Below, piece after piece: positions 33,338 to 47,365 of a stretch of DNA of 64,000 nucleotides; the stretch's first letter is position 1; every line of letters begins with the position of its first letter. Source of the stretch: Boswellia sacra. Taxonomy: Eukaryota > Streptophyta > Magnoliopsida > Sapindales > Burseraceae. Position numbers and translations under genes: made by a program. The stretch covers positions 434,001 to 498,000 of the forward strand of contig SNVD02016092.1 in the NCBI GenBank assembly GCA_013180625.2, written 5' to 3'. A model generated the notes under the pieces. The model had not been told where the DNA came from, did no database searches, and was given only the letters and a program-made list of their open reading frames with translations.

Positions 33338-36300
33338 ATGGCTGATCCAGCAAATTTTTTTCCTGGAAACTCCACTTTCCCGAGAAACAATCATGAATTG
33401 AATGGAGGAACAAATTCATCTAATGTTCCGATTCCTCCTCAAGTTAATGATCATGGAATCTCCAGCTCATCAACATCGCTGCTGCCTTCAATCTCGCTTC
33501 CATCAGTTCTTCCAACTCTGTCGATCAAGCTGAATCGAAACAACTATGGATATTGGAGATCTCAGGTAATACCTACACTAGGAGCCTATGATCTTGAAGG
33601 ATTCATTACTGGAGGAAAAATCTGTCCTCAACCTTTCCTTTCTGTTCATCAAGTTTCTGATCCGAGTGGTAATGTTCATAGAACTCCAAATCCAGATTAC
33701 ATTTTATGGACAAGAACTGATAAATTTGTTCTGAGCTGGTTGTTATCTTCAATTTCGGAAAATATGTATGGACATGTAGTTAGATGTCAAACATCTATGA
33801 ATGTGTGGAACACATTAGAAAGATTGTTCCTCACTGAATCAAGAGCACAAGTAATGCTTCTTAAACACAAACTTCAGACCACTAAGAAGGGATCTATGAC
33901 AGTTTCAGAGTATTTCTTAAAAATGAAAGAAACAGCTGATACTTTGTTTGCTGTAGGACATGAAATAACTGATGATGATTTGCTGTTACATATTCTAGAT
34001 GGATTAGGATCTGAATATGATGCAATAGTTGTCAATATTAATTCAAGAGTAGGACATGTTTCAATTGAAGAAGCACAATTTCAGCTCCAAAGTTATGAGC
34101 TTCGATTGGCTCAACATAATGCATCTCAAATAGTGCATTTTGATCACAATGTCAATGTGGCACAGAGAACTTACAATCAGTTCTCTCATGGTTTTAACAA
34201 CCTTAAAGTGCCTAACAACAATGCTAGAGGCAGAGGTCGTGGCAAAGGCAACTCTGGAAAATTTTATGCTGGTGGAAATGGAAGTGGTTATGGTAGAGGG
34301 AACATGAACAACAAAGTTGTTTGTCAATTGTGTGGCAAACCTGGTCACATTGCAGTTAAATGTTATCATAGATTTGATATTACCTTTCAAGGAAATGCTA
34401 GTGTTTTCTCAGGACAAAATTCAGGATACAATGCCAATGGTAATTCACAAGCTTCACAACAAGTCTCATCACAAGCCTATATCACTTCACAACCTGTAAC
34501 AACCAATGCACCAGCAGTCTCCTCCAATGCTGTTCCAGAGTCCACATGGTACTTAGATACAGGAGCTACAGACCATATAACAGCTGATGTCAAGAACATG
34601 AATATCACAGAGCAATATCATGGAGCTGAAACTGTTCAAGTTGGAAATGGTAATGTTCTGCCTATAATGCATACTGGTTGTTCTATTCTGCATTGTTCAT
34701 CCTACTCAAAACCATTAATTCTAAACAAAATTCTTCATGTTCCTGGCATCACAAAAGATCTATTGAGTATTTCTAAACTGTTGAAAGATAATGATGGTCT
34801 CTATGTGGAATTTCATCCTTGTTTCTGTCTCATCAAGGACAAACAAACCAATGCAATATTACTCCATGGCAAGCTTGACAAAGGATTATACAAGCTGGTT
34901 TCAACTGAAGATAGAAGGGGTACAATGTCTCAATCTGCTAGAACAGCAACTAATATACAATCAATTTCTTTGTTTTCCTGTGTAATCAATAAGAGTACAG
35001 CTGAATCTAATAGAGTTTTGTGGCACAAGAGATTAGGCCATCCAAATGCCAATGTCTTAGCTCATGTAGCATCACAATGTAGGCTGTTCTCAAGTAATAA
35101 TACTGATAAACTGCAGTGTACATCATGCAAATTTGGAAAACAATGCCATGCTTCTTATCCTAGCTCCTTAACTGTCTTAACTCAACCTCTTGAAGTAATA
35201 TATGCTGATGTATGGGGACCATCTCCAGTAAAATCAGTAGATGGATATACATATTATGTTCTGTTTGTTGATGGCTATAGCAAGTATAGCTGGATTTATC
35301 CACTGAAATCCAAGGGAGAAGTTGCTAATATATTTCCTCCTTTTCTAAATATGGTTGAAAGACAGTTTAATACCAAGCTTAAATGCTTGCAAACTGATTG
35401 GGGTGGTGAATTTCGACCCTTGCAACCATTTCTTGATAAGCTTGGGATTATATTCAGACATTCATGTCCCTATATTCACCAGCAAAATGGTGCTGTTGAA
35501 AGGAGACACAGAACTGTAGTTGAAATGGGGCTAACCATGCTAGCTGACTCTGCTCTTCCCTTCAAATTCTGGTGGCATGCCTTTCATACAGCCACTTTCT
35601 TGCTCAACAGGCTACCTGCTGCAGTTTTACACCTTGAATCTCCCTTTCAAAGACTATATCATAAACTTCCTGATTTTTCCCTGTTAAAGGTCTTTGGATG
35701 TGCCTGTTACCCCAATCTCAGACCATATAATAAACACAAATTATCCTTTCATACATCAACTTGTGTGTTCATAGGTTACAGCAGCTGTCATAAAGGGTAC
35801 TTGTGTTTGCATTCCTCTGGTAGAATTTACATATCCAAAAGTGTGTCCTTTCATGAAACCCTATATCCCTTCAGAACCTCACCTGAATTCCAACATACAG
35901 AATCTGTTCCAGCTCCTTCTCATAATGATACACCATTCTCCCCTTCCTGGTTTCTTCCAACATTCAACAATTTCAATGCTTCTCACATATGTCAGCCAAG
36001 CAATCATTCTAATTCACCTACTGATATCATCCTTTCTGTTTCATCTCCTGAGCAAACCTCAAACTCTTCAGCTGCTATTCCTACTGAACATCATTCTATT
36101 GCAGAAAATTCACATCTTAGTCATGATTCACCTCCAGTACAACCACATATCACAGGATCTAATGTTCATCCTATGATCACTCGAGCCAAAGCTGGTATAT
36201 TCAAGCCCAAAGTGTTTAATCTCAGCACATCAGATTCCTTATTAACCAGTGAACCTGTCACAGTTACTCAGGCTTTATCTTCTCCTCACTGGAAAGCAGC

Positions 36301-37807
36301 TATGTAGACAGAATTTGATGCTCTGCTTGCTAATAACACTTGGTCATTAGTACCTGCTACTGATGATATACCTATTGTTGACAGTAAAAGGGTTTTCAAA
36401 ATTAAATACAACTCTGATGGCACCATTCAGAGATATAAGGCCAGACTAGTGGCCAAGGGCTTTCAGCAGTCTGCTGGTGTGAATTTTTTTGAGACATTTA
36501 GCCCTGTCATCAAACCAAGCACACTCAGAGTAATGTTCACTTTAGCTGTCACTCATCACTGGACTATTCAGCAAATAGATGTTAATAATGCATTTCTTCA
36601 TGGTGAGTTACAAGAAACTGTCTATATGCATCAACCAGAGGGCTTTGTGGACAGCAAGTTTCCTAATTCTGTCTGTAAGCTACACAAGTCCCTCTATGGT
36701 CTGAAGCAAGCCCCTAGGGCCTGGTTTGATAAACTAAAGGGTGTCTTGCTTCAGTGGGGGTTTATAATGTCAGCTGTTGACACTAGTCTTTTCATTTATA
36801 AGAAGGACAGTGTTCTGATTCTTTTACTGGTCTATGTTGATGACATATTAGTCACTGGAAATAATACAGACAAGGTGCAGCAAGTGATCAAGGATCTCAG
36901 TTTACAATTTGCTCTTAAAGTTTTAGGAGATGTAAGCTATTTTCTTGGATTTGAAGTGAACAGAACTGCAGATTACTTGCTGTTAACTCAGAAGAAATAT
37001 GTCACAGATCTACTGAAGAAATGCAATATGTTGGAAGCTAAGAAGGCTAGAACACCTATGATAGCTAATCTGAAGTTATCAAGCAGTGACAGTGAGCTGT
37101 TTGAACAACCAACACTCTATAGAAGTATTATAGGTGCATTACAATATTTATCCATGACCAGACCTGACATATCTTTTGCAGTCAACAAGTTAAGTCAATT
37201 CCTTCAATCACCAACTTCATTGCAATGGCAAGCCTGCAAAAGAGTGTTAAGATATGTCAAAGGGACTTCAAACTATGGTCTGCTGTTCAAGCCTATGCAG
37301 TCTTTAATCTTGACAGGATATAGTGATGCAGACTGGGCAAATTCTGTTGATGACAGAAAATCCACATCCGGATGCTGCATCTACCTGGGTGGAAATCTTG
37401 TGTTTTGGTCATCTAAGAAACAGAAGGTAGTGGCAAGGTCATCAACTGAATCAGAATACAGAGCTTTGTCCCAAGCATCAACTAAAATTCTATGGCTGCA
37501 AAGTTTGTTAGTTGAATTGGGACTGCAATTACAAGATACACCTATACTTTGGTGTGACAATAAAGGAGCAGAATCCTTGGCTGCAAATCCAGTCTTCCAT
37601 GCCCGAACCAAGCATATAGAAGTGGATGTTCATTTCATTAGAGAGAAGGTGTTATCAAGGCAGTTAATTGTCAAGCATGTACCAACCGAATTTCAACTTG
37701 CTGACATTATGACCAAGCCCTTAGCAGAAGTCAGATTTGAATTTTTAAGAGACAAACTCAACATTGATGCAGAGAACAAGTTTGCTGAATCAAATGATCT
37801 CAGCTAA
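33338..37807 (+). CDS. Copia gag-pol polyprotein, interrupted by one amber stop
   Basis: 1490 codons from ATG (MADPANFF) to TAA, with TAG at 36305-36307 (codon 990) as the only internal stop; the frame continues unchanged after it. Order by codon: gag domain of the UBN2 type (about 60-250); CCHC zinc knuckle CQLCGKPGHIAVKC (about 329-342); protease motif LDTGATDH (about 406); GAG-pre-integrase LWHKRLGHP (about 561); integrase core with Asp in ADVWGP (about 623), Asp687 in QTDWGGEF and Glu721 in AVERRHR; RT with QQIDVNNAFLHG and YVDD (1166-1169); RNase H with DADWA (about 1330) and SSTESEYRAL. The stop lies at the start of the RT domain, so the intact part gives gag, protease and integrase but no RT unless it is read through. 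TDWGGEF differs from the usual TDNGGEF. Confidence 0.95.
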
Positions 37808-37820
37808 ACTTGAGAGGGCA
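37808..37820 (+). other. Polypurine tract region
   Basis: 'CTTGAGAGGGCA' just before the 3' LTR; the purine core GAGAGGG is short but correctly placed. Confidence 0.75.
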
Positions 37821-38058
37821 TGTTGGAAATAATTGTTGAAGTTAATAGTTAAATAAAATGGATTAGTTAGCAGTTAGTTACAAAGAGAATAATAAGCTGT
37901 TATAGTTAGTTATCCAGGTCAGCATTAGTCAGTTAGTTAGTTACACAGCAAGCTTATATAAGAAACTTCCTCTGTACACTTTCATTAATTCAGTGAATAT
38001 ACAATATACATCTCAGCTCATTTCTTTCTTCAATTCTCTCTTTCTATTCAATTCAACT
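37821..38058 (+). repeat. 3' LTR of the copia element
   Basis: 238 bp; I see no difference from the 5' LTR on direct reading. Confidence 0.95.
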
Positions 38059-38063
38059 TATAC

Positions 38064-41000
38064 TAACGATGCTTCAAAATTAACTTTACGTAGGTGGTAA
38101 TTATATATGCAACTCCATCATGTACATAGCTAATACGTACATCGGTGCCCAAACAAACAAAAAAACAAAAACAAAAACAAATTAAAAGGGAAAATTAAGG
38201 AGAGTACAATGTTACTATCATCTTGACTGGATTCTTCTAACATATGAACCAACAGAGGTATCAATAATCTTACTAATGTGTATACATCCAGCTAGCTTTA
38301 CCAAAATGTCTTTGATAATATTAGATCAACAGGTGATTACGTGCAAGCATATTGTTATTTCTTTTGGATACCAATTTAGAGTTAAATTCTGGTTTGAATT
38401 GAATGATCTTTATATCCTAAATATGTTTTGTTCATAAACAAGAATAGAACTAATTAATTAAATGAAGCGTTTTTGGCCACATTCAAATCACTTTCCCGAT
38501 TAGAGAAAGAGATGAAAAAAAAAAAAAAAATTAAGCAAAGTTTTGAATACCTTTCTATGATTGTGCTACATACTTGAATTATATATCAAAAACATTTTCC
38601 TACTTCTATTTAATATTGTTTCTATATTCTGCCATGAACAGAATATAATTAAGCGTTTCCAATGAGCATGATCATACTAGAAAATTCCAGCTCTCTGGGT
38701 CAACATGAACAATTAATGTTTCCTCATGCAACAACTATGTGCACGAATAATGAAGTTCATTTCAAATTACTTTAACTTAAGAGACAACCCATCAATTTCC
38801 AAAATTGGTCAAAATATCGACGCGGTTTTTGATATATATGTTAAAGATTTGTAGAATCAAAAGTGTTTTGGTGAATATTACGACTAGCTATCTAGCTGTA
38901 GCAAATTATAACTCCATAATTCATGTACGTGTTTCCTTCTTGTTCAACGCTCAACAGAAACGAGTCAAAGTTTTCAAATTCCAAATTCAGCCGCGTTGTC
39001 GTCAACTCGCTTTTTGCCAAGTAAGAAAAACCAACAAGTGATCCACAAAACAATATTGTATATGCATTTTCAGCGCTTGGCATATATGTCAAACTAAATA
39101 TTTGGGACTTATTCTTTTTCTAATTTTTTAAGCATAAAGTAATGTCATGCTTAAGAATATATTTAAAACCCACGAACCAATGTTAATTATATGATTGTCA
39201 TGATATCTATTTTTAATTGTGTCAATTTTTTTATGTTATATTCATAAACGTAAATTATATTTTTTATATATAGATAATATTTTATAATTAGTGTACCACT
39301 GTTCTTGATCAAAAATTGGACATGCCAAATGTTCTTAATTTTAGTTAGTTACCTCTAGGTTGCACCTCAGCTGCAATAAACATAATCTGGTGATTGGATT
39401 TTGTTGAAATTATTTGGGCTAGGCATATTTTAAATTTAGGCCCATTAAAGATATCATTCCCGTCATTCCTTCTCCAAAACTGCTGTTTTTAATATGATTC
39501 TCATTTAATTTGAATTTTATTTGAGTAAAATATAAAGATGTGATTGGCGGCTAATAAAAAATATAATAAAGAGAAAAAATATAATAAATTTTAACCACTC
39601 ATAGATAATAAGAACATCTATAAAAGCTCACAAAATTTCAAACTAGTAGATGATTCTATATATCAAATGGCTTGGTAAGAATAGTATTTTGGGAGTCTAA
39701 TTGATTTTTCTTATTTTAAAGACAAAACCCTTAAAATCCTTATCATATATACTTTAATTATTCCTAGTAAATTGTTTACAAAGATATATAATTAAGTGGC
39801 TTAGTGTCATGTGGAAATTGGAACCCCACAAATGCATCTAGGAAGATTAGATAATGGGCTATCGTTCAAATAGCTCGGCCAAGAGCGGGCATAGCAGCTC
39901 TCCCAGGAAAAGCTGAACTCTTGAAGAATTGTTGGACCAATTTAAAATTTGAGTCGCTACTCAAATCTGATTTGTAGAGCCGAATTTATTTAGCAGTTTT
40001 GGGCGGTTATGATCTGCATAAAAGGCATGATCGTGCTATGATCATGTTATTCCAATTCAAGGTTCAATTCTTTCCAGCTCCCATATGCTTGTGTTCTTGC
40101 AATTTCAAACTTCATTCTAGTTTTATTATTTATTACATAAAACTCAGTTTATTTCTTGTTTTTTGCGTTAGATTTTTGTGGTAAGTCAATGATCAATATT
40201 TCTTTTATGAACAATATTATCCATTTCAAATTTTTGTCCTGAAGTACTATTGCAAATGATCTAAAATTACTCAGTGATTATGATGTAAATCATATAATGA
40301 TATAATGAATTCTGTATCGTTAAATTAATGGCATAATATTTTAGATGCACGATTTAGGACAATTGATCTTTCCCGTTCCTATAATATTACTTTCAATTGT
40401 CATTTAGAGAAGTATTTGTTAAGGTCAAATATATGTAGCTTGCATACATGCAGAAATTCCACACTTACTCTTATTAATTATATGCCATTTTCATGAAAAG
40501 TCTAACAAAATTTAATCTATTCAAAGAATAAATATGTATATGAACAACTCTAATGTTCATCAATTTTCCTTTAAAAGGTTACCATAATCATGGGATTGGT
40601 AGCCGGGGGTGAAGTGAAACTATAATCAATTTAATAAAGGGTTGATATTTTTCTCAATCAGGTTTAATTACTTATATTATCATAATTCATTTAACACCGT
40701 ATAAATTGAATACTGGATCTATAGTTCTATCTAAGAAATAATTAATCCCAATTTGTCGGTCAGTCTTTTATAATATATAACTTTCTTCATCCACTATTGA
40801 TTTTTATTATCTTAATATTATAAGTTATACATATAATATTACTCTTACCTCTCAATCCAAGCTAGCACTGCATGCTTCGAAGCATTGAAGTATTGAAGTA
40901 TTGAAGTATAATATTACTGAGTATGTCTCCTCGAATGAGCAGTATCTTGAGAATTTTCTTCCGCTTTTGTTGGGGAAAGAATATTAGATGACTGTAAATT

Positions 41001-41667
41001 ATGGCATAGCAATTTATAGTCCACACAAACTCATAACTGATCTCTCTGTAGCTTCGAAAACTACAAGATAATAATCTATGCATGGAATAATTGAACATTG
41101 AATTGACTATGAGGAAACAAGAACATGAATACATGTGATGATATGATGTGATATGTCTATATACATCTACAACATGCATTTTCTTTTTCTAGTCTAATTT
41201 AATTTTATCAATAATATATGTATGGTCAAGATTATGTATTTTTATATCCAGGCCGCGATGCAGCTGTTGAGGATTTTCTTAGTGTAAACTGAGTCATTTA
41301 AAAAATAGGATAAGATAAGATATGTGTGATCGATCGATTGATGTTAATATTCTGAAGATTTATTAGACATATATATCATTGTCATACCCTTCTGATTTAA
41401 TATTTAATTAATTTAGATTATTCTTTGAAAAGATCAAGCTAGTCACCATTTCTATGTAATATATATAATCACCTTAAGCTATTTATTTATCTTTTTCAAC
41501 TATGCATGTAAAATCTTGAAAACCTCTCCCGAAATCATAATTAAATTGCATAGAGAAATAATTAGCTAATGATTCACAAAATATTTGGATTTATCTTCAT
41601 CTATGTAATATCTCTTAAATTGTTATTTATTCACAATCTTAATTAGTATAAAGCTAAAAAAAAAAAA
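38064..41667. other. Intergenic region between copia and CACTA elements
   Basis: No gene is supported. It contains A-rich tracts (38155-38185, 38515-38533), and short open frames without recognisable products. A tandem 'attgaagt' repeat lies near 40885-40910. Confidence 0.55.
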
Positions 41668-41670
41668 TAT

Positions 41671-41920
41671 CACTACAAGAAAAATGCTCATATTTGACGG
41701 TTTTTTATCGCCAAATATGTATATATTTGACGGTCTTGAAAGTGCCATCAATGACATTGCCAAATATAGTCTATTTGATGGTCGGTCAACCCGACAAATA
41801 TACACCTGACTATACGTGGCGGTTTTTTGCCGCCAAATATGATTAATTAAAAAATTAAAAAAAATATATTTGATAGCTTTTAGACGCCAAATATGATTTT
41901 TAAGAAATTTAAAAAAATAT
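41671..41920. repeat. Left terminus and subterminal repeats of the CACTA element
   Basis: After the CACTA terminus, 'tatttgacgg' and 'cgccaaatatg' (or close variants such as 'tatttgatag') recur about eight times in both orientations up to 41895. Such subterminal arrays bind CACTA transposase. The right end keeps weaker versions ('gtgataaatatg', 'agtgacaaatatg'). Confidence 0.85.
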
Positions 41921-42225
41921 ATAGTCTGAAATATTGGTAACTAGGATTTAGCAAAATTTCTAACCAGGTACATGTTGCTGAGAAATGATCAAGAAATAAC
42001 TTTTCCAATTTATTAATAGCAAGTAGGCCTGGCTATTTTCAAACATGAAGATGACAGGATTTGGGCTTGATGGGTTACAAAACAAATTAGGTGAGTATCA
42101 TACAATGAAGTTCAATATCAATCAACAGAGAAAATAAATGCACGAATTTGAAAATCAGAACAAGGATAAATTACATGCTTGAAACTATGAAATTATATAT
42201 TCATATTTCCAGGGAAGTTCAGAAG

Positions 42226-43048
42226 CATAAATGATCAGTAAATTTGGCAATTCAGAGAACTCTGGTGGCAGGTACCTTGATAAATTGTTATTGTCCAGAA
42301 GTCTGCAAAAAATTCTCTTTGTTAACAGAAAAAACTGGCACACACTGATTTGAAGATTGTTGACAATCTCATTCATAGTACAATTCAATGACTTGTTCAA
42401 AATCCAGCAAAGTGGCATATAATTAACTTACAAGTGAACAAGATTTGGCAATCTGGACAGTTTGGCTGGAATTTGCTCATTGATTGAATTGTTGTTCATG
42501 TGATTGGTTAAAGTGGAGAAGAAAAAAGAATAAGAAATACAAAAATAAGGAGAAGTAAAAGCAACTAGAAACAATATTATTCCTTTTAGGCCAAACAGAA
42601 TCAGAAACACACTTACAAATGCTTTGTTTTATTCAAGTTTGCAAATGATGCAGGTAATGGTCCCGATATTTGGTTATGGTCAATTTGTATTCTGTCCAAG
42701 TTTGGAAGATAACCAAGCTTATCAGGCAAAGAACCCGTCAATTGGTTTCCATTCAGGAGCCTGGAAACAAGAATGTCACATAACAAGTAAGATGCCAAGT
42801 AGATGAAAGGAATATACAGAACAAAAACTCCATAAACATAGTCCAGATTTTAGAATACAGGTACAACATGCACTTCAAAGGTCAGAAAACATTGAATGCA
42901 CGTTAACAAGAAAATATACACTTTTTGATAGTCTCAGCAAGCTTACTAAAATACATTAAGCATCAAGCAGGGCCAGTAAAGAGCAGTAACTTACAGTAGT
43001 TCCAAAGTTGTGATATTTCCTATCTCCTTTGGTATACTGCCACTTATG

Positions 43049-43053
<5 letters not shown>
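42226..43053 (-). pseudogene. Captured fragment of an LRR receptor-like kinase (At1g06840-like)
   Basis: Minus-strand exons at 43053-42995, 42760-42617, 42503-42432 and 42302-about 42226 encode leucine-rich repeats: [70 protein letters not shown] and LLDNNNLSRYLPPEFSELPNL. The wording matches the ectodomain of the plant LRR-RLK group that includes Arabidopsis At1g06840. Signal peptide, the remaining LRRs, transmembrane segment and kinase are absent. The acceptor before 42503 reads AA instead of AG, so one exon can no longer be joined correctly. It lies inside the CACTA element. Confidence 0.85.
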
Positions 43054-45240
<2,187 letters not shown>

Positions 45241-46184
45241 ACCTTTAATCTCACTGAGGACATGAAGGTTTTTCCCTACCTAATAGAACATTCAGAGAAA
45301 CAGAATTGAAAGTTCAGTACAGAAGCATTTCTGCACATGCACCATTAAGTCAAATTATAAGTTTCAGATTTTGAGACTACAAGATTCACGAAGTTCGCCC
45401 CTTTCTTTTTCCCGCTTGTCTCTTACCCGACCAGGTTCTTGTAGACTAGAAAACCCAATTGAAGGCCTAACTCAGCATCAGCAAAGAGCATGAATGATTC
45501 ACAAGCACCATAACACCTGCATGGCCAAAAATCATGCTCTCGTGATTGATTTCTACGTCTATGGCATGCAAGTACTGTGGCGCCATGCATGTCTAACACA
45601 ACAAGATTTCTCAGATGTTCAACAAACCTGATGCTGCATTCGGACCCAAATTTTGTTCATCTCGGTGAAATTCTGTAGCACAAACTCTGCAGAATCCATC
45701 ATAGTATCGGCATCTCTACACAAAGCCCATATCATATTGTAATACCAAACTTTTAAAATAGAACCAAATACGCAGCTTGAAGCAATCATATTAATCGAAT
45801 TAACTAAAAATTCCATTTTCAAAACAATAAGAAAGACGCTTAACCAAATATTCTTCTTCTTACCCTTCATACTCAGAACCAACATCATGTAACTTGTCTC
45901 TACTGATTTGAGCAAAGTAACTTCTCAGATAGAGCCCACGAATAGGATGTTGAACACCTCGACACATCTCCACAAGATCTTTAAGGACATCCTTAGCAGG
46001 AGCCTCTTTAGATTTAATGTACACATACCCAACTATACAAAGCAGATACCTAGTAGGAACAAGAACAGAAACTTCATAGAAACCGAAATTACAAAAGATA
46101 TTAATAAAAGTAATTGCATTGGTTTCAGTTTCAGCAGAGCAACCAATCTAAAGAATAACATGGCTTACAGTCTAGGGGCTGCTA

Positions 46185-46465
46185 CTGTTGGCGTGAGGCG
46201 GGGCTGTTAGAGGCGTAGGGCTGCTGGAGTCAACGAGTTACGGGGCTGCTGGAGTCGGTGCCTCGCTGGGCTGCTAAAGTCGGCGAGGCTGGGGTCAGCG
46301 CTGCGCGACACTGGAATCGGTGAGTCGTGGGGATTCTACAGTCGACGCGAGGTGGGGCTGCTAAAGGTGCAAGGCTGTTGGAGTCGACGAGTTGCGGGGC
46401 TACTGGAGTCGGTGACTTGCGGGGCTGCTGGAGTCGGCGAGGCTGGAATCGGCGAGTTATGGAGG
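46185..46465. repeat. GC-rich minisatellite inside the CACTA element
   Basis: Imperfect units of about 20-28 bp built on 'GGGGCTGCTGGAGTCGGYGAG' repeat some ten times. The block is strikingly GC- and CpG-rich in an otherwise AT-rich window. It sits upstream of the captured exons (minus strand), where a promoter would have to lie. Confidence 0.85.
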
Positions 46466-47124
46466 AAGTGTTGTGGCACTGGAGAGAACGAAAGAGAGAC
46501 GGCTTAGTTTAGGTTTTAGTTTAGGTTTTTGGAGATTATTTTGTTTATATAGTTTAGTAAAATTATGTGAATTTTTAATTTATTAAAATTTTTCATAATC
46601 ACCCTTGAAAAGTACTTCTAAGTATTTAAACTTTATTTGTTTTCATATGTATCCTAATTACTTGTTAATTACTTGTCACTATCTAAAAATGTGAGAAATA
46701 TGTAATATAATCAAAACAACGAGTGACAAATATGAAGAAAATATGGGTTTGACTTTTATATTAATGTTATAGTTCTCAATTTTTTTAAAAAAGTTAAATA
46801 AAAAATACAAAGTGATAAATATGTAAAAATTTCTTGTAGTAGTGTATAGTTTCGTTTTCTCTACAAAGCCAGTGAGAGTCATTGAATCAATGATTGGCAA
46901 TTTGCCTTTCGGTAGATTATTTTTAAAAGCTTTAAATAATATGTCATCTTAACCAGATAAGTTAAAAGTCATGATAGTTTTATTAACAAATTCAATTAAT
47001 TAAGTCGATGCCAGTTTGAATTGATCTCAATTAAAATATAGAACGAGTCAAACTCATTTATGAAATATATATACTGCGTATTGTGTAATCAATACGAGAT
47101 ATACAATGCATTTAATGCAAAATT

Positions 47125-47365
47125 ACGGAGTCATACTATAGTATAATTGTTGTAAATTTGATGTAGTATATAAAAATCATAAATATATGTGTAAAATTTA
47201 TAAGCGAATGAAAAAAATCGTATTTACGATTTTTATATGTTTTTTATTTATGATTTGTTATATACTATTTTTATTTATTCGTTTATGATTTTTAAATATA
47301 TGTTTATAATTTTTATACAAAATATACTTATTGTATAGATATAATTACTGTACCGTAGTAAATTC
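47125..47365. repeat. AT-rich foldback sequence
   Basis: 'aatcataaatatatg' and 'cgattttt' motifs recur in both orientations, and the outer parts 'tcatactatagtataattg' and 'aattactgtaccgtagta' are loosely inverted. Possible MITE; borders and target duplication are not clear. Confidence 0.35.

Larger units (their letters stand above)
33086..38058 (+). mobile_element. Full-length Ty1-copia LTR retrotransposon
   Basis: A 4973-bp element with two 238-bp LTRs that I read as identical, a 5-bp target duplication (TATAC), a tRNA-iMet primer-binding site, a gag-pol frame in copia order (protease, integrase, RT, RNase H) and a short purine tract before the 3' LTR. Identical LTRs mean a recent insertion, since both copies are equal at integration. 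The only clear damage is one in-frame TAG. It sits between P6 and the CACTA element and does not interrupt a recognisable gene. Confidence 0.96.

Noticed and set aside
36305..36307. Programmed stop or frameshift separating gag-integrase from RT
   Set aside because: Copia elements normally use one frame and the sequence continues in the same frame after TAG; a simple nonsense mutation is more likely, though not proven.
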